Below, piece by piece: positions 1 to 10,736 of a stretch of DNA of 64,000 nucleotides; position 1 is the stretch's first letter, and each line of letters opens with the position of its first letter. Source of the DNA: Avibacterium volantium. Its GTDB lineage: Bacteria > Pseudomonadota > Gammaproteobacteria > Enterobacterales > Pasteurellaceae. A model generated the notes under the pieces. The model had not been told where the DNA came from. It made no database searches and saw only the letters and a list, made by a program, of their open reading frames with translations. The translations under genes were made by a program, and so were the position numbers. The stretch is from assembly GCF_900635775.1 (NCBI RefSeq), contig NZ_LR134167.1, positions 839,001 through 903,000 on the forward strand, given 5' to 3'.

Positions 1-1475
1 TTAAAGCGCAGGAAATTCTTGATGCGGATCATTATGGCTTAGAGCGCGTGAAAGATCGCATTTTGGAATATTTAGCGGTTCAAAGCCGTTTAAATCAGCT
101 TAAAGGGCCTATCCTTTGCTTAGTTGGGCCACCAGGGGTAGGGAAAACTTCCCTAGGACAATCTATTGCCAATGCTACAGGACGTAAATATGTGCGTATG
201 GCGTTAGGCGGCGTGCGTGATGAAGCGGAAATCCGTGGGCATCGCAAAACCTATATCGGCTCATTGCCGGGTAAATTGATCCAAAAAATGGCAAAAGTGG
301 GGGTGAAAAATCCGCTATTTTTACTTGATGAGATCGACAAAATGGCATCGGATATGCGTGGTGATCCTGCCTCTGCGTTGTTAGAAGTGCTTGATCCAGA
401 ACAGAACGCCAACTTCAACGATCATTATTTAGAAGTGGATTATGATCTTTCTGATGTGATGTTCGTGGCAACCTCAAACTCAATGAATATCCCAGGGCCG
501 CTGCTTGATCGTATGGAAGTGATTCGTTTATCGGGCTATACGGAAGATGAAAAACTCAATATCGCCACACGCCATTTGCTTAACAAACAAATTGAGCGTA
601 ACGGGTTGAAAAAAGGCGAGTTGAAAATCGAAGATAGTGCCATTTTAGATATTATTCGCTATTACACCCGTGAAGCGGGCGTGCGTGGTCTTGAACGTGA
701 GATTTCTAAAATCTGCCGTAAAGCAGTGAAAAACTTACTATTGAACCCGAAATTAAAATCGATCACGGTAAACAGCGATAACCTGAACGAATATTTGGGC
801 GTAAAACGCTTTGAGTTTGGCCGTGCAGATACACAAAATCGCGTGGGTGAAGTAACGGGCTTGGCGTGGACGCAAGTAGGCGGTGATTTACTCACTATCG
901 AAGCCACTTCTGTTATCGGTAAAGGCAAATTAACCTACACAGGATCGCTAGGCGATGTGATGAAAGAATCCATTCAAGCAGCGATGACCGTGGTGCGTTC
1001 CCGTGCAGAAAAATTAGGCATTGCGCCTGATTTCCACGAAAAACGCGATATTCATATTCACGTTCCAGACGGTGCAACACCAAAAGATGGCCCAAGTGCA
1101 GGGATCGCAATGTGTACCGCCTTGGTGTCTTGTTTAACGGGAAATCCTGTGAAGTCTGAAGTGGCGATGACAGGGGAAATCAGCTTGCGTGGTAAAGTGC
1201 TGCCAATTGGCGGTTTGAAAGAGAAACTACTCGCAGCACACCGTGGCGGCATTAAAACGGTGATTATTCCAAAAGATAATGTAAAAGATTTGGAAGAAAT
1301 CCCAGAGAATGCGAAAAACAGCTTAGATATTCGTCCAGTGGAAACCATTGATGAAGTGCTAAGCATTGCCTTAGAAAATCCGCCTGAAGGAGTTGATTTT
1401 TCTCACTTGATTGCAAAAGAAGAAAAAACAACGCCACGCCGTAAAAGTAAACGTGCGGAAAGTGCGGTGAATTAA
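1..1475 (+). CDS. lon: Lon ATP-dependent protease, 3' part (5' end outside window)
   Basis: Cytoplasmic AAA+ serine protease that degrades misfolded and short-lived regulatory proteins. The reading frame is open from base 3 with no stop, and the first residues ([20 protein letters not shown]) match the interior of Lon just before its ATPase domain, so the gene starts upstream of the window. About 490 C-terminal residues remain of a protein usually near 800. Visible parts in order: Walker [10 protein letters not shown] near base 126-160, Walker [10 protein letters not shown], the helical AAA lid, then the protease domain with catalytic Ser in DGPSAGIAM (codon 1095) and Lys in GGLKEKL (codon 1218). 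A terminator hairpin follows and ppiD is next, as in many gammaproteobacteria, but I see no hupB between them. Confidence 0.97.
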   Translation, partial: KAQEILDADHYGLERVKDRILEYLAVQSRLNQLKGPILCLVGPPGVGKTSLGQSIANATGRKYVRMALGGVRDEAEIRGHRKTYIGSLPGKLIQKMAKVGVKNPLFLLDEIDKMASDMRGDPASALLEVLDPEQNANFNDHYLEVDYDLSDVMFVATSNSMNIPGPLLDRMEVIRLSGYTEDEKLNIATRHLLNKQIERNGLKKGELKIEDSAILDIIRYYTREAGVRGLEREISKICRKAVKNLLLNPKLKSITVNSDNLNEYLGVKRFEFGRADTQNRVGEVTGLAWTQVGGDLLTIEATSVIGKGKLTYTGSLGDVMKESIQAAMTVVRSRAEKLGIAPDFHEKRDIHIHVPDGATPKDGPSAGIAMCTALVSCLTGNPVKSEVAMTGEISLRGKVLPIGGLKEKLLAAHRGGIKTVIIPKDNVKDLEEIPENAKNSLDIRPVETIDEVLSIALENPPEGVDFSHLIAKEEKTTPRRKSKRAESAVN

Positions 1476-1494
1476 TTGTAAGTTTTTTAATAAT

Positions 1495-1535
1495 AAAGTC
1501 GGTAAAGAACAATCTTTGCCGACTTCTTTATTTTT
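1495..1535 (+). terminator. Rho-independent terminator after lon
   Basis: A 13-bp stem, aagtcggtaaaga at 1496-1508 against tctttgccgactt at 1513-1525 (one G-U pair), with a 4-base loop. It is followed by a T-rich run ending at 1535. It lies 20 bases after the lon stop. Confidence 0.85.
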
Positions 1536-1538
1536 ATG

Positions 1539-1567
1539 CTGGCAATCAAAGCACTTTCGATTATAAT
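1539..1567 (+). promoter_or_regulatory. candidate ppiD promoter
   Basis: A perfect -10 TATAAT at 1562-1567 stands 17 bp after CTGGCA at 1539-1544, directly behind the lon terminator and about 40 bp before the ppiD start. This suggests ppiD has its own transcript. Inferred from consensus match only. Confidence 0.5.
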
Positions 1568-1608
1568 TCTCAAGAATTGTCTTAATCTTACATTTAAGGA
1601 TAACTTCA

Positions 1609-3468
1609 ATGTTAATGGAAAAACTCAGCGATGCGTCAAACAGCATCTTGTGGAAGATTATTTTCGCACTAATTGTGGTTTCATTCGTATTAAGTGGCGT
1701 GGCAGGCTATATGTTCACACGCGTTGATACTTCTGCTGCCAAAGTAAATGGTGAAGAAATTTCCCAACAAATTTTCTTAGAACAATATAACCAAGAATAT
1801 CAACGTTTTAGTGAACAGCTCGGCGCACAATTTACCGCAGTAGCAGATTCTCCAGAATTTATTAATGGTTTACGCAGCTCCATTTTAGAGCGTTTAATTA
1901 ACCAAGAATTATTGCGCCAATATGCTGCGGAATTAAAGCTTGACGTGAGCGATAGCCAAATTCAACAAGCTATCGTGACCAGCCCAATTTTCCAAAAAGA
2001 CGGCAAATTTGATAACGCGCTTTATCAACAAATGTTATCAAACAATGGGTTAAGCGGTGAACGATATGCACAATATTTACGCCAAGGATTAACCTTACAA
2101 CAGCTTAATGACGGTATTGCGCGTTCTGCATTTACCGTATCTAGCCAAAATGAACGTGTAGCCCAGCTATTTTTCCAACAGCGTGATGTCCGTTTGGCTG
2201 AGTTTCCTTTAGTGTCTACTGTGGCGCAACAACTGGTGAATGAAGAAGAAATTAGCGCTTACTATAATGCGAATAAAGCTGCATTTGCTGTGCCTGAGTT
2301 AGTGAAAGTGCAATATCTTGATTTAACCCAACAATCTGCGGAAAAAAATGTGAAGGTTACTGATGTAGAAATTGCGCAATATTATCAAGATAACAAAGTG
2401 CAATATATGACTCAGCATTTAGCCCACATTCAACTGCCAACGGAGCAAGAAGCCCAAGCAGTTTATGCGGATTTACAAAAAGGCGAAAGCTTTGCGGCGT
2501 TAGCGAAACTTTACTCTAGCGACAAAATTTCTGGTGCAAATGGTGGTGATTTAGATTGGGTTGTGGCAGGAATGATGCCCCCACAATTTGAAGCCGCAGC
2601 GCGTGAATTAAAAGCGGGGGAATATAGCCAACCAGTTAAAGTGGATAACGCTTACCATATCATCAAAGTGGAAGATGAAAAATTCCTGCCGTTAGAACAA
2701 GTGAAAAACGATATTGCAGCCAAACTTCGTAGCGAATTAAGCGCGAAAGAATTCTACGCAATGGAAAAACAAGCCAATGAGAAAGCCTTTGAGCAGCCAG
2801 ATTCCTTACAAGCAGCAGCACAAGCGGCGGGTGTGAGTGTACAAGAAACGGGTTATTTCTCACGCAACGATATTCCAGCTGCCCTTAATTATGGCAATGT
2901 GGTTTCTGCATTATTTGATTCTGAATTAACCCAAGGCGGAACAAACTCAGAAGCCATCAATGTGGGCGATCAGCATTCTTTGATTGTTCGTGTGGTGGAA
3001 CATAAACCAGAAGGTGTGAAAACACTTGATGAAGCAAAAGATGAAATTGCTCAATATTTAAAACAGCAAAAAGCGGAAAAAATTGTGCTAGCTCAAGCTG
3101 AAAAAGTGGCGCAAGCGCTAAATGAAAATAGCAATGTCGCTCTACCAAATGGCATTAAATTCGGCGAGAAAGCGCAATGGGTTTATGCTGAAAATAAAAA
3201 TCCACAATTGCGTGATGTGATCTTCGCAATGAAAAAAGACACTGATAAACCTGTTTATACCGCAGCGAAGAGTGGCGATAATAGCATTGTGGTGATTGAA
3301 CTTGCTAATGTTAAAGATGGTGAGTTAAACGCAGAACAGCTTAAACAGTTTGATGCACAGCTAAAACAAGCACAGCAAGTAGAGCTACAACAAGCGTTAT
3401 TACAAGCGTTACGTGCGAAAGCAAAAATTGAAATTAACCAAGAGTTTTTAGCTCAGCAAGAGCAATAA
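1609..3468 (+). CDS. ppiD: Periplasmic chaperone / peptidyl-prolyl isomerase D
   Basis: Inner-membrane-anchored folding factor at the periplasmic exit of the Sec translocon; it receives newly exported proteins. The 619 residues match the usual PpiD length (about 620). A short cytoplasmic N-terminus is followed by one membrane segment (about residues 16-36, IIFALIVVSFVLSGVAGYMF), a SurA-N-like chaperone region, a single parvulin domain around residues 264-355 (AHIQLPTEQEA to YHIIKVED) and a long C-terminal chaperone region. The start at 1609 follows an AAGGA ribosome site at 1597-1601. Parvulin domains of this family are often catalytically weak, and activity cannot be judged from the sequence. 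It sits downstream of lon as in E. coli. Confidence 0.95.
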   Translation: MLMEKLSDASNSILWKIIFALIVVSFVLSGVAGYMFTRVDTSAAKVNGEEISQQIFLEQYNQEYQRFSEQLGAQFTAVADSPEFINGLRSSILERLINQELLRQYAAELKLDVSDSQIQQAIVTSPIFQKDGKFDNALYQQMLSNNGLSGERYAQYLRQGLTLQQLNDGIARSAFTVSSQNERVAQLFFQQRDVRLAEFPLVSTVAQQLVNEEEISAYYNANKAAFAVPELVKVQYLDLTQQSAEKNVKVTDVEIAQYYQDNKVQYMTQHLAHIQLPTEQEAQAVYADLQKGESFAALAKLYSSDKISGANGGDLDWVVAGMMPPQFEAAARELKAGEYSQPVKVDNAYHIIKVEDEKFLPLEQVKNDIAAKLRSELSAKEFYAMEKQANEKAFEQPDSLQAAAQAAGVSVQETGYFSRNDIPAALNYGNVVSALFDSELTQGGTNSEAINVGDQHSLIVRVVEHKPEGVKTLDEAKDEIAQYLKQQKAEKIVLAQAEKVAQALNENSNVALPNGIKFGEKAQWVYAENKNPQLRDVIFAMKKDTDKPVYTAAKSGDNSIVVIELANVKDGELNAEQLKQFDAQLKQAQQVELQQALLQALRAKAKIEINQEFLAQQEQ

Positions 3469-3487
3469 TTCTCAGCACCAAAATTAA

Positions 3488-3521
3488 AGCGGCAATTTGT
3501 GATGACAGATTGCCGTTTTTT
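3488..3521 (+). terminator. terminator after ppiD
   Basis: Stem CGGCAAT (3490-3496) with ATTGCCG (3509-3515), followed by six T residues at 3516-3521; 21 bases after the ppiD stop. Confidence 0.85.
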
Positions 3522-3552
3522 ATTGGCTTTTAAAAAATTCTCTAGTTTTTCA

Positions 3553-3577
3553 CCGCACTTTGTGGTATAAAGTGCGG
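3553..3577 (+). repeat. inverted uptake-signal pair
   Basis: CCGCACTTT at 3553-3561 and AAAGTGCGG at 3569-3577 form a 9-bp hairpin with a 7-base loop. The pair consists of two opposed Hin-type uptake signal cores lying between the ppiD terminator and rpsB. It may act as a second terminator. Confidence 0.75.
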
Positions 3578-3664
3578 CGTTATTTTGGCTAGAATTAGAA
3601 AGCAATTTTTATTTTAGACGAAATAATTTCAAACTTAATTTTTAACAATAAATCACACACATAT

Positions 3665-3743
3665 CGCACGGATAAATCGGGGTGCCAAACGGTCGATTTA
3701 TTTGGTATGTGGAGGCTAAACCCCAAACAAAAGGAAAATTATT
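3665..3743 (+). promoter_or_regulatory. rpsB mRNA leader, candidate S2 autoregulatory element
   Basis: The 79 bases before rpsB can form an 8-bp stem ATAAATCG (3672-3679) with CGATTTAT (3694-3701). The loop side GGGGT (3679-3683) is complementary to ACCCC (3720-3724) just before the ribosome site AAGGA, a pseudoknot-like arrangement. In gammaproteobacteria the rpsB leader is known to be conserved and to mediate repression by ribosomal protein S2. This fold fits that idea but was drawn by eye. Confidence 0.55.
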
Positions 3744-4472
3744 ATGGCACAAGTTTCAATGCGCGAAATGCTACAAGCTGGCGTTCACTTCGGTCACCAA
3801 ACTCGTTACTGGAACCCAAAAATGAAACCATTCATTTTTGGACCACGCAACGGCGTTCATATCATCAACCTTGAAAAAACCGTTCCAATGTTCAATGCTG
3901 CATTAGCAGAATTAACTCGCATTGCGGGCAACAACGGTAAAATCTTATTTGTTGGTACAAAACGTGCAGCAAGTGAAGCAGTGAAAGCAGCAGCATTAGA
4001 CTGTCAGCAATACTATGTAAATCACCGTTGGTTAGGTGGTATGTTGACTAACTGGAAAACAGTACGTCAATCAATCAAACGCTTAAAAGATTTAGAAACT
4101 CAATCTCAAGATGGTACTTTCGACAAATTAACTAAGAAAGAAGCATTAATGCGTAGCCGTGAGATGGAAAAACTTGAATTAAGCCTTGGCGGTATCAAAG
4201 ATATGGCGGGTCTTCCTGACGCATTATTTGTTATCGGTGCAGATCACGAACACATCGCAATCAAAGAAGCAAATAACCTTGGTATTCCAGTATTTGCAGT
4301 GGTTGATACAAACTCTGCGCCAGACGGTGTTGATTTTGTTATCCCTGGTAACGATGATGCAGCACGTGCAATTCAACTATATCTTGCAGCAGCAGCGGCA
4401 GCAGTAAAAGAAGGTCGCCAACAAGAAGTGGTAGCCGAAGAGAAATTTGCTGAAGCAGAAGCAGCTGAATAA
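3744..4472 (+). CDS. rpsB: 30S ribosomal protein S2
   Basis: Structural protein of the small ribosomal subunit, needed for S1 binding to the 30S particle. 242 residues, the usual length; it begins [19 protein letters not shown] and contains the family stretches [20 protein letters not shown] and [16 protein letters not shown]. The C-terminus is an acidic, alanine-rich tail. Start ATG at 3744 follows AAGGA at 3731-3735. It is the first gene of the rpsB-tsf operon. A hairpin between the genes probably lowers tsf readthrough, and the structured leader suggests feedback by S2. In E. coli pyrH and frr follow tsf directly; here they are 35 kb away. Confidence 0.99.
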   Translation: MAQVSMREMLQAGVHFGHQTRYWNPKMKPFIFGPRNGVHIINLEKTVPMFNAALAELTRIAGNNGKILFVGTKRAASEAVKAAALDCQQYYVNHRWLGGMLTNWKTVRQSIKRLKDLETQSQDGTFDKLTKKEALMRSREMEKLELSLGGIKDMAGLPDALFVIGADHEHIAIKEANNLGIPVFAVVDTNSAPDGVDFVIPGNDDAARAIQLYLAAAAAAVKEGRQQEVVAEEKFAEAEAAE

Positions 4473-4522
4473 TTCAGGTGAATGCGGCGAAAGCCCTTAT
4501 TAATCACAACGATTAATTGGTT

Positions 4523-4551
4523 AGCAGGGGGCTTATGTTCCCTGCTTTTTT
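4523..4551 (+). terminator. intercistronic attenuator between rpsB and tsf
   Basis: AGCAGGG (4523-4529) pairs with CCCTGCT (4540-4546), followed by TTTTT. It stands in the rpsB-tsf gap, so it probably trims rather than ends operon transcription. Confidence 0.7.
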
Positions 4552-4603
4552 ACATAAGTGCGGTCAAAAATCGCATCAAATTTTGTGGATAGAGGATTTT
4601 AAA

Positions 4604-5449
4604 ATGGCTGAAATTACAGCATCTTTAGTAAAAGAACTTCGTGATCGTACCGGTGCTGGTATGATGGAATGTAAAAAAGCATTAGTAGAAGCAAACGGTG
4701 ATATCGAATTAGCGATTGATAATATGCGTAAATCAGGTCAAGCAAAAGCGGCTAAAAAAGCAGGCCGTGTTGCTGCTGAAGGTGTTATCATCGCGCGTGT
4801 TGCTGGCGACTACGGTGTAATGATCGAAATGAACTGTGAAACTGACTTCGTAGCAAAAGACGCTGGTTTCTTAGGCTTAGCGAATGAAGTAGCAGATTAC
4901 GCATTAAACAACAAAGGCGTAACTATCGAAGCATTACAAGCTGAATTTGAAGAAAAACGTGCTGCATTAGTGGCAAAAATCGGTGAGAATATGACAATTC
5001 GCCGCGTTGGTTCAGTACAAGCGCCTGTAGTAGGTTCATACTTACACGGTGCGAAAATTGGGGTATTAGTGGGCGCAGTAAACGCTGATGAAGAATTAGT
5101 GAAACACGTTGCAATGCACGTTGCAGCAAGCCGTCCAGAATATGTAAATCCAAGCGATGTACCTGCAGACGTTGTTGAACACGAGCGCCAAATTCAAGTG
5201 GATATTGCAATGCAATCTGGTAAACCACGCGAAATCGCAGAAAAAATGGTTGAAGGTCGTATGAAGAAATTCACTGGTGAAGTGTCTTTAACTGGCCAAC
5301 CTTTCGTAATGGATCCTTCTAAATCAGTAGGTGAATTATTAAAAGAGAAAGGTGCAGAAGTGGTTTCATTCTTACGCTTTGAAGTGGGCGAAGGTATCGA
5401 AAAAGTTGAAACTGACTTCGCAGCAGAAGTTGCTGCAATGACTAAATAA
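4604..5449 (+). CDS. tsf: Translation elongation factor Ts
   Basis: Nucleotide exchange factor that recycles EF-Tu from the GDP to the GTP form. 281 residues (E. coli 283). It starts [20 protein letters not shown], with the family motifs [11 protein letters not shown] in the N-terminal UBA-like domain and CETDFVAKD in the core. I chose ATG 4604, after AGAGGA at 4591-4596. The frame stays open to 4517, but that extension covers the attenuator and an uptake signal (about 4556-4565) and has no family similarity. Second gene of the rpsB-tsf operon; a strong terminator follows. Confidence 0.98.
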   Translation: MAEITASLVKELRDRTGAGMMECKKALVEANGDIELAIDNMRKSGQAKAAKKAGRVAAEGVIIARVAGDYGVMIEMNCETDFVAKDAGFLGLANEVADYALNNKGVTIEALQAEFEEKRAALVAKIGENMTIRRVGSVQAPVVGSYLHGAKIGVLVGAVNADEELVKHVAMHVAASRPEYVNPSDVPADVVEHERQIQVDIAMQSGKPREIAEKMVEGRMKKFTGEVSLTGQPFVMDPSKSVGELLKEKGAEVVSFLRFEVGEGIEKVETDFAAEVAAMTK

Positions 5450-5470
5450 TCATTATAAAAGCATAAATAG

Positions 5471-5503
5471 AAAAAGCAGATCTTATTAGATCTGCTTTTT
5501 TAT
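5471..5503 (+). terminator. terminator after tsf
   Basis: AAAAAGCAGATC (5471-5482) pairs with GATCTGCTTTTT (5489-5500) around a 6-base loop; 21 bases after the tsf stop. The A/T flanks let it work in both directions. Confidence 0.9.
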
Positions 5504-5522
5504 TGGGGAATATAATCTGTAA

Positions 5523-5573
5523 GATTACTATTTATTCAAATAAATTGATTAATTATTCATTTTAAACTATGCT
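5523..5573 (+). promoter_or_regulatory. argD promoter with two tandem ArgR boxes
   Basis: Promoter TTGATT (5545-5550), 17-bp spacer, TATGCT (5568-5573). Two ARG-box-like 18-mers lie at 5523-5540 and 5544-5561, separated by 3 bp, the usual tandem layout. The core of the second, TGATTAATTATTCA, differs at one position from TGAAT-WWWW-ATTCA. The first, TTACTATTTATTCA, differs at two. Box 2 overlaps the -35, so bound ArgR-arginine should repress. Confidence 0.6.
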
Positions 5574-5596
5574 ATCCTCACTTTTGGAAAATTTAA

Positions 5597-6808
<1,212 letters not shown>

Positions 6809-6825
6809 TAGATTGTATTACAAAG

Positions 6826-6853
6826 AAAAACCTCGCATTTGGCGAGGTTTTTT
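6826..6853. terminator. bidirectional terminator between argD and rho
   Basis: AAAAACCTCGC (6826-6836) and GCGAGGTTTTTT (6842-6853) form a GC-rich stem flanked by A and T runs. It serves argD on the plus strand and rho on the minus strand. Confidence 0.9.
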
Positions 6854-6859
6854 ATGGGC

Positions 6860-8122
6860 TTAAGAACGCTTCATAATCTCGAAAAACTCTTCATTGGTTT
6901 TGGCAACGGCGAGTTTGTCAATAAGGAATTCCATTGCTTCCACTTCACCCATTGGATTAAGGATTTTGCGTAGAATCCACATTTTTTGTAGTTCGTCAGG
7001 GGTAGTGAGTAAGTCTTCTTTACGCGTACCCGAACGGTTAAAGTCAATGGCTGGGAACACGCGTTTTTCAGCGATTTTACGCGAAAGATGTAGCTCCATA
7101 TTCCCCGTACCTTTAAATTCTTCGAAGATCACTTCATCCATTTTTGACCCTGTATCTACAAGTGCGGTCGCAATAATGGTTAAACTTCCGCCTTCTTCCA
7201 CGTTACGCGCTGCACCGAAGAAACGTTTTGGACGATGTAACGCATTGGCATCTACACCACCAGAAAGGATTTTACCTGAAGCAGGGGTTACGGTGTTATA
7301 AGCTCGGGCAAGACGCGTGATACTATCTAATAAAATCACTACATCTTTTTTATGTTCAACTAAACGTTTTGCCTTTTCGATAACCATTTCAGCAACTTGA
7401 ACGTGGCGCGAGGCGGGTTCATCAAAGGTTGAAGCAATCACTTCGCCTTTTACCGAGCGCTGCATTTCCGTTACTTCTTCTGGACGTTCGTCAATTAATA
7501 ACACGATAAGCACACATTCTGGATAGTTATGGGTAATGCTCTGTGCAATGTTTTGTAGCAACATTGTTTTCCCTGCTTTTGGTGGGGCAACAATCAAGCC
7601 ACGTTGTCCTTTCCCGATAGGAGAGGCTAAATCTAAAATACGCGCGGTTAAATCTTCTGTTGAGCCGTTACCACGTTCCATTCTTAAACGTGAATTGGCG
7701 TGAAGTGGGGTTAAATTTTCAAATAAAATTTTGCTGCGTGAAACCTCAGGTTTGTCATCATTAACTTGATCCACTTTTAGCAAAGCAAAATAACGTTCCC
7801 CTTCTTTTGGCGGACGAATTTTCCCTTCAATTTTATCCCCAGTTTGTAAATTGAAACGGCGAATTTGGCTTGGGGAAACATAGATATCATCAGGACCAGC
7901 AAGGTAGGAGCTGTCAGCGGAACGTAAGAAACCAAAGCCATCAGGCAGGATTTCTAACACACCACCACCGAAAATATCCTCACCGCTTTTGGCGTGTTGT
8001 TTTAGGATTGCGAAAACAATATCTTGCTTGCGTAAACGGGCTAGATTTTCTAAACCCATTTGCTCTTCACCGAGTTTTACCAGCTCGGAAACAGGCATAT
8101 TTTTAAGTTCTGTTAAATGCAT
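6860..8122 (-). CDS. rho: Transcription termination factor Rho
   Basis: Hexameric RNA-dependent ATPase and helicase that ends transcription of untranslated RNA. 420 residues (E. coli 419). N-terminal helical region [20 protein letters not shown]; cold-shock-like RNA-binding domain with GFGFLRS and [18 protein letters not shown]; ATPase domain with P-loop [12 protein letters not shown] (about residues 175-188) and [17 protein letters not shown]- and R-loop regions [21 protein letters not shown] near the central pore. Start ATG 8122. The 278-base gap before the neighbouring divergent small ORF is AT-rich and could hold a leader, as in E. coli where rho is self-attenuated. I do not see a clear structure there. 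Confidence 0.99.
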   Translation of the reverse strand: MHLTELKNMPVSELVKLGEEQMGLENLARLRKQDIVFAILKQHAKSGEDIFGGGVLEILPDGFGFLRSADSSYLAGPDDIYVSPSQIRRFNLQTGDKIEGKIRPPKEGERYFALLKVDQVNDDKPEVSRSKILFENLTPLHANSRLRMERGNGSTEDLTARILDLASPIGKGQRGLIVAPPKAGKTMLLQNIAQSITHNYPECVLIVLLIDERPEEVTEMQRSVKGEVIASTFDEPASRHVQVAEMVIEKAKRLVEHKKDVVILLDSITRLARAYNTVTPASGKILSGGVDANALHRPKRFFGAARNVEEGGSLTIIATALVDTGSKMDEVIFEEFKGTGNMELHLSRKIAEKRVFPAIDFNRSGTRKEDLLTTPDELQKMWILRKILNPMGEVEAMEFLIDKLAVAKTNEEFFEIMKRS

Positions 8123-8400
8123 AATAATTTGAAATGTTGGTTAGATTGGAAAATGAATTTGTTATGAAGATGCTTGAATATAGAATGGGCGTAAAGTTAC
8201 CATTAAATAGCGGTGATGTCTAGAAAATAAAGGGGCAAATAATAAAAAAATTGGCTAGTTAGGGCTAAACAGTAATACAGTAATAAATCGCATAAACATT
8301 GTCAGATAATCTTAATGTATTCCGCTTGATCTTACCATTCTTATGCTATCTTATGTTATCACTTAATTACTGATATTAAGGTTTTCAAAGTAGCAAGGTG

Positions 8401-8556
8401 ATGCAAGAATTGGTTCAATTCCAAGATTTTTCGCTATTTCATTTGATCCCACAGCAAGGATTATTCGTTAAAGGTTTTGGTCAAGCCTTCCAAGTTGCAC
8501 CGAATAATCAAGTTGATGTGGTACATTTAGATCAAGGTCATATCGAACAACACTAA
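8401..8556 (+). pseudogene. small ORF resembling the C-terminal end of HugZ/HutZ haem-utilisation protein
   Basis: A 51-residue ORF (MQELVQFQDFSLFHLIPQQG, then LFVKGFGQAFQV, ending VVHLDQGHIEQH) that I recognise as similar to the last ~50 residues of the FMN-binding-split family haem-degrading proteins HugZ/HutZ. Those end with a DF-x-L-(F/Y)-x-L-x-P-x-x-G-x-(F/Y)-V-x-GFG motif followed by a histidine-rich tail. The upstream frame closes at a TAA at 8377 and contains only a few more residues, so the catalytic body is absent. It is followed by a strong terminator. Most likely a remnant of a deleted gene, though a real small protein cannot be excluded: the ribosome site is weak (AAGG at 8395-8398). 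Confidence 0.5.
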
Positions 8557-8570
8557 GCCAAAAATAACGA

Positions 8571-8605
8571 AAAAAAGCCCCGCACTTTATTTTGCGGGGT
8601 TTTTA
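8571..8605. terminator. bidirectional terminator
   Basis: CCCCGCA (8578-8584) pairs with TGCGGGG (8593-8599), flanked by AAAAAA and TTTTT. It lies between the HugZ-like remnant and the convergent lipA. The loop holds part of an uptake-signal-like CGCACTTT. Confidence 0.88.
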
Positions 8606-8680
8606 TTATGCAGAAAAAGAGCGGTGAAAAATCTTGAAATTTTCTACCGCTCTTTGTATTAGAGTCATTTAGTTGCTGGA

Positions 8681-9643
8681 TTATTTCACCAATCCGCCGC
8701 TGGCTTGGAGATCAGCGTGGTAAGAAGAACGCACGAAAGGCCCACAGGCGGCGTGTTCAAAGCCCATTTCGTTGGCTTTATCACGGAACTCATCAAATTC
8801 TTCAGGCGGAACATAGCGCGCAACAGGTAAATGATGGCGGCTTGGTTGCAAATATTGCCCGAGTGTGAGCATTGTTACACCGTTGGCGCGTAAATCTTGC
8901 ATCACTTGCAAAATTTCTTCGTTGGTCTCGCCTAAGCCCACCATTAAGCCTGATTTGGTTGGAATATCAGGGAACATTGCTTTGAACTCACGCAATAATT
9001 TGAGCGACCATTCATAATCTGCCCCTGGGCGAATATCACGATACAAGCGTGGCACATTTTCCAAATTGTGGTTGAACACATCTGGTGGATTATCTTTTAA
9101 TTTTTCTAGCGCTTGTTCGATACGTCCACGGAAATCAGGCACAAGGATTTCAATTTTGATCCCTGGATTAAGCGCGCGGATTTCTTTCACACATTCGGCG
9201 AAATGCCCAGCCCCACGATCAGGTAGATCATCGCGATCCACCGAGGTAATCACCACATAACGTAATTTCATATCCTGAATAGTTTCGGCTAATTTGCGAG
9301 GCTCTTCCGGATCAGGCGGCAATGGCTTGCCGTGTGCCACATCACAGAATGGACAACGACGGGTACAGATCGCCCCTAAAATCATAAAGGTTGCCGTGCC
9401 GTGGTTAAAACATTCGTGCAGGTTAGGGCAAGAGGCTTCTTCACACACAGAATGCAAGCCGTGGCGGCGCATTCCATTTTTGATGCTATCAATTTTTGCT
9501 GAATTGGCTGGCAGTTTGATTTTCATCCACTCAGGCTTTTTCAATAAAGGCTGGTTGGGATCAATATTTTTTACTGGGATAATGGAAGTTTTTGCGGCAT
9601 CACGATATTTTACGCCACGTTCCATTTTAAAAGGCGTTGCCAT
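8681..9643 (-). CDS. lipA: Lipoyl synthase
   Basis: Radical-SAM enzyme that inserts two sulfur atoms into octanoyl groups on lipoyl domains of 2-oxoacid dehydrogenases and GcvH. 320 residues (E. coli 321). The auxiliary cluster cysteines are in [12 protein letters not shown], the radical-SAM CxxxCxxC is CTRRCPFC, and the conserved C-terminal RSSY serine ligand is in FVRSSYHA. Start ATG 9643. It is the last gene of a minus-strand run lipB-lipA, 17 bases downstream of the lipB stop; order and function match E. coli. LipB makes its substrate. Confidence 0.98.
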   Translation of the reverse strand: MATPFKMERGVKYRDAAKTSIIPVKNIDPNQPLLKKPEWMKIKLPANSAKIDSIKNGMRRHGLHSVCEEASCPNLHECFNHGTATFMILGAICTRRCPFCDVAHGKPLPPDPEEPRKLAETIQDMKLRYVVITSVDRDDLPDRGAGHFAECVKEIRALNPGIKIEILVPDFRGRIEQALEKLKDNPPDVFNHNLENVPRLYRDIRPGADYEWSLKLLREFKAMFPDIPTKSGLMVGLGETNEEILQVMQDLRANGVTMLTLGQYLQPSRHHLPVARYVPPEEFDEFRDKANEMGFEHAACGPFVRSSYHADLQASGGLVK

Positions 9644-9660
9644 TAACGCTCCTATTTTTG

Positions 9661-10314
9661 TTAAGAATTTGTTACGGAATTATACCCCAATAATTGGGTG
9701 AAGTGTGTAACTAATTTGGGCGAAACCTTGTCTGGTTGTGCTTCTTCTGGCGGGATAAAATCTGCCATTTGACACATTTCAAGCCCGGCATAACCACAGG
9801 GGTTAATGTATAAGAAAGGCGTAAGATCCATATTAATATTTAGCGCTAGACCGTGGAAAGAACAGCCTTTGCGAATGCGTAAACCGAGCGAGCAGATTTT
9901 TTTGCCGTCCACATACACCCCTGGTGCATCGGCTTTGGGATAGCCTTCAATGCCGTAATCTGCCAGCGTTTGCACCACCGATTGCTCAAGGGCGGTAACC
10001 AGTTGGCGTACATTGAGATCTTTGCCTTGTGCTTTTAGGCGTTTAATGTCGATCAACACATACATAACTTGCTGACCCAATCCGTGATAGGTGATTTGTC
10101 CGCCACGATCCGATTGCACCACAGGGATCGCGCTTTGTTGCAATAAATGTTCAGGCTTGCCCGCAGAGCCTTGGGTGAACACCGCAGGGTGCTGAACGAG
10201 CCAGATTTCATCTTGGGTATTTTCATCACGATTATCGGTAAATTGCTGCATTTTATGCCAAATTTCTTGATAATCTTGCACGCCAAGTTGGCGGATAATA
10301 ATGGATTGGGTCAT
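9661..10314 (-). CDS. lipB: Octanoyl-[ACP]:protein N-octanoyltransferase
   Basis: Moves octanoate from acyl carrier protein onto lipoyl domains, the first step of de novo lipoate assembly. 217 residues (E. coli 213). Motifs: [14 protein letters not shown], the [14 protein letters not shown] substrate loop, the catalytic lysine region [12 protein letters not shown] and the thioester-forming cysteine in NPCGYAG. Start ATG 10314. ybeD lies 26 bases upstream and lipA 17 bases downstream, so the three are probably cotranscribed. Confidence 0.98.
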   Translation of the reverse strand: MTQSIIIRQLGVQDYQEIWHKMQQFTDNRDENTQDEIWLVQHPAVFTQGSAGKPEHLLQQSAIPVVQSDRGGQITYHGLGQQVMYVLIDIKRLKAQGKDLNVRQLVTALEQSVVQTLADYGIEGYPKADAPGVYVDGKKICSLGLRIRKGCSFHGLALNINMDLTPFLYINPCGYAGLEMCQMADFIPPEEAQPDKVSPKLVTHFTQLLGYNSVTNS

Positions 10315-10340
10315 CGCCTTTACCTTATTGTTTATGCAGA

Positions 10341-10643
10341 TTAAAGCACCATTCTTACGCCGTTAATTTTGGCAAGTTCGCTATAAAGGGTTTCCACTTG
10401 CTCAATATTTTCAGCCACAATATCCACTGAAATAGATTTGTATGTGCCTTTTCCGCTCACATTTTCACGTGGATTATGATCGCCTTTGGCATATTTTTGC
10501 ACCACAGCGATCACATCATCTGCTAAATCTGGGCGGTTTGCGCCCACCACTTTGAAAGTGAAATCACAAGGGAATTCAAGAAGATCTTTAAGTTGTTTCT
10601 GTGGAATATCTTCAAGTTTTACGACTTTTTCTTGTTCTGCCAT
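10341..10643 (-). CDS. ybeD: DUF493 family protein YbeD
   Basis: Small cytoplasmic protein with the ACT-like fold of family DUF493; in enterobacteria it sits between dacA and lipB as here. 100 residues. The core [20 protein letters not shown] and the [17 protein letters not shown] segment are characteristic. Its biochemical role is not established to my knowledge. The fold suggests small-ligand sensing or a regulatory role connected to lipoylation, which is inference from context. Start ATG 10643 with a purine-rich AGGAC site just upstream on the minus strand. Confidence 0.93.
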   Translation of the reverse strand: MAEQEKVVKLEDIPQKQLKDLLEFPCDFTFKVVGANRPDLADDVIAVVQKYAKGDHNPRENVSGKGTYKSISVDIVAENIEQVETLYSELAKINGVRMVL

Positions 10644-10673
10644 TTTTTGTCCTCAAATTTGTTAAAAATTTAG

Positions 10674-10696
10674 ACCGCACTTTGTTTAGTGCGGCC
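10674..10696 (-). repeat. inverted uptake-signal pair after dacA
   Basis: CCGCACTTTGTTTAGTGCGG forms a short hairpin built from two opposed uptake-signal cores, between ybeD and dacA. On the minus strand it follows the dacA stop by about 40 bases and is trailed by an AT-rich run, so it may partly end dacA transcription. Confidence 0.5.
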
Positions 10697-10736
10697 ATTT
10701 GAGCTTTAGATTGGGAAGATTTTACCAATTTCAAGT

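Noticed and set aside
4517-4603. N-terminal extension of EF-Ts
   Set aside because: Covers an attenuator hairpin and an uptake signal; EF-Ts starts with MAEITASLV at 4604.
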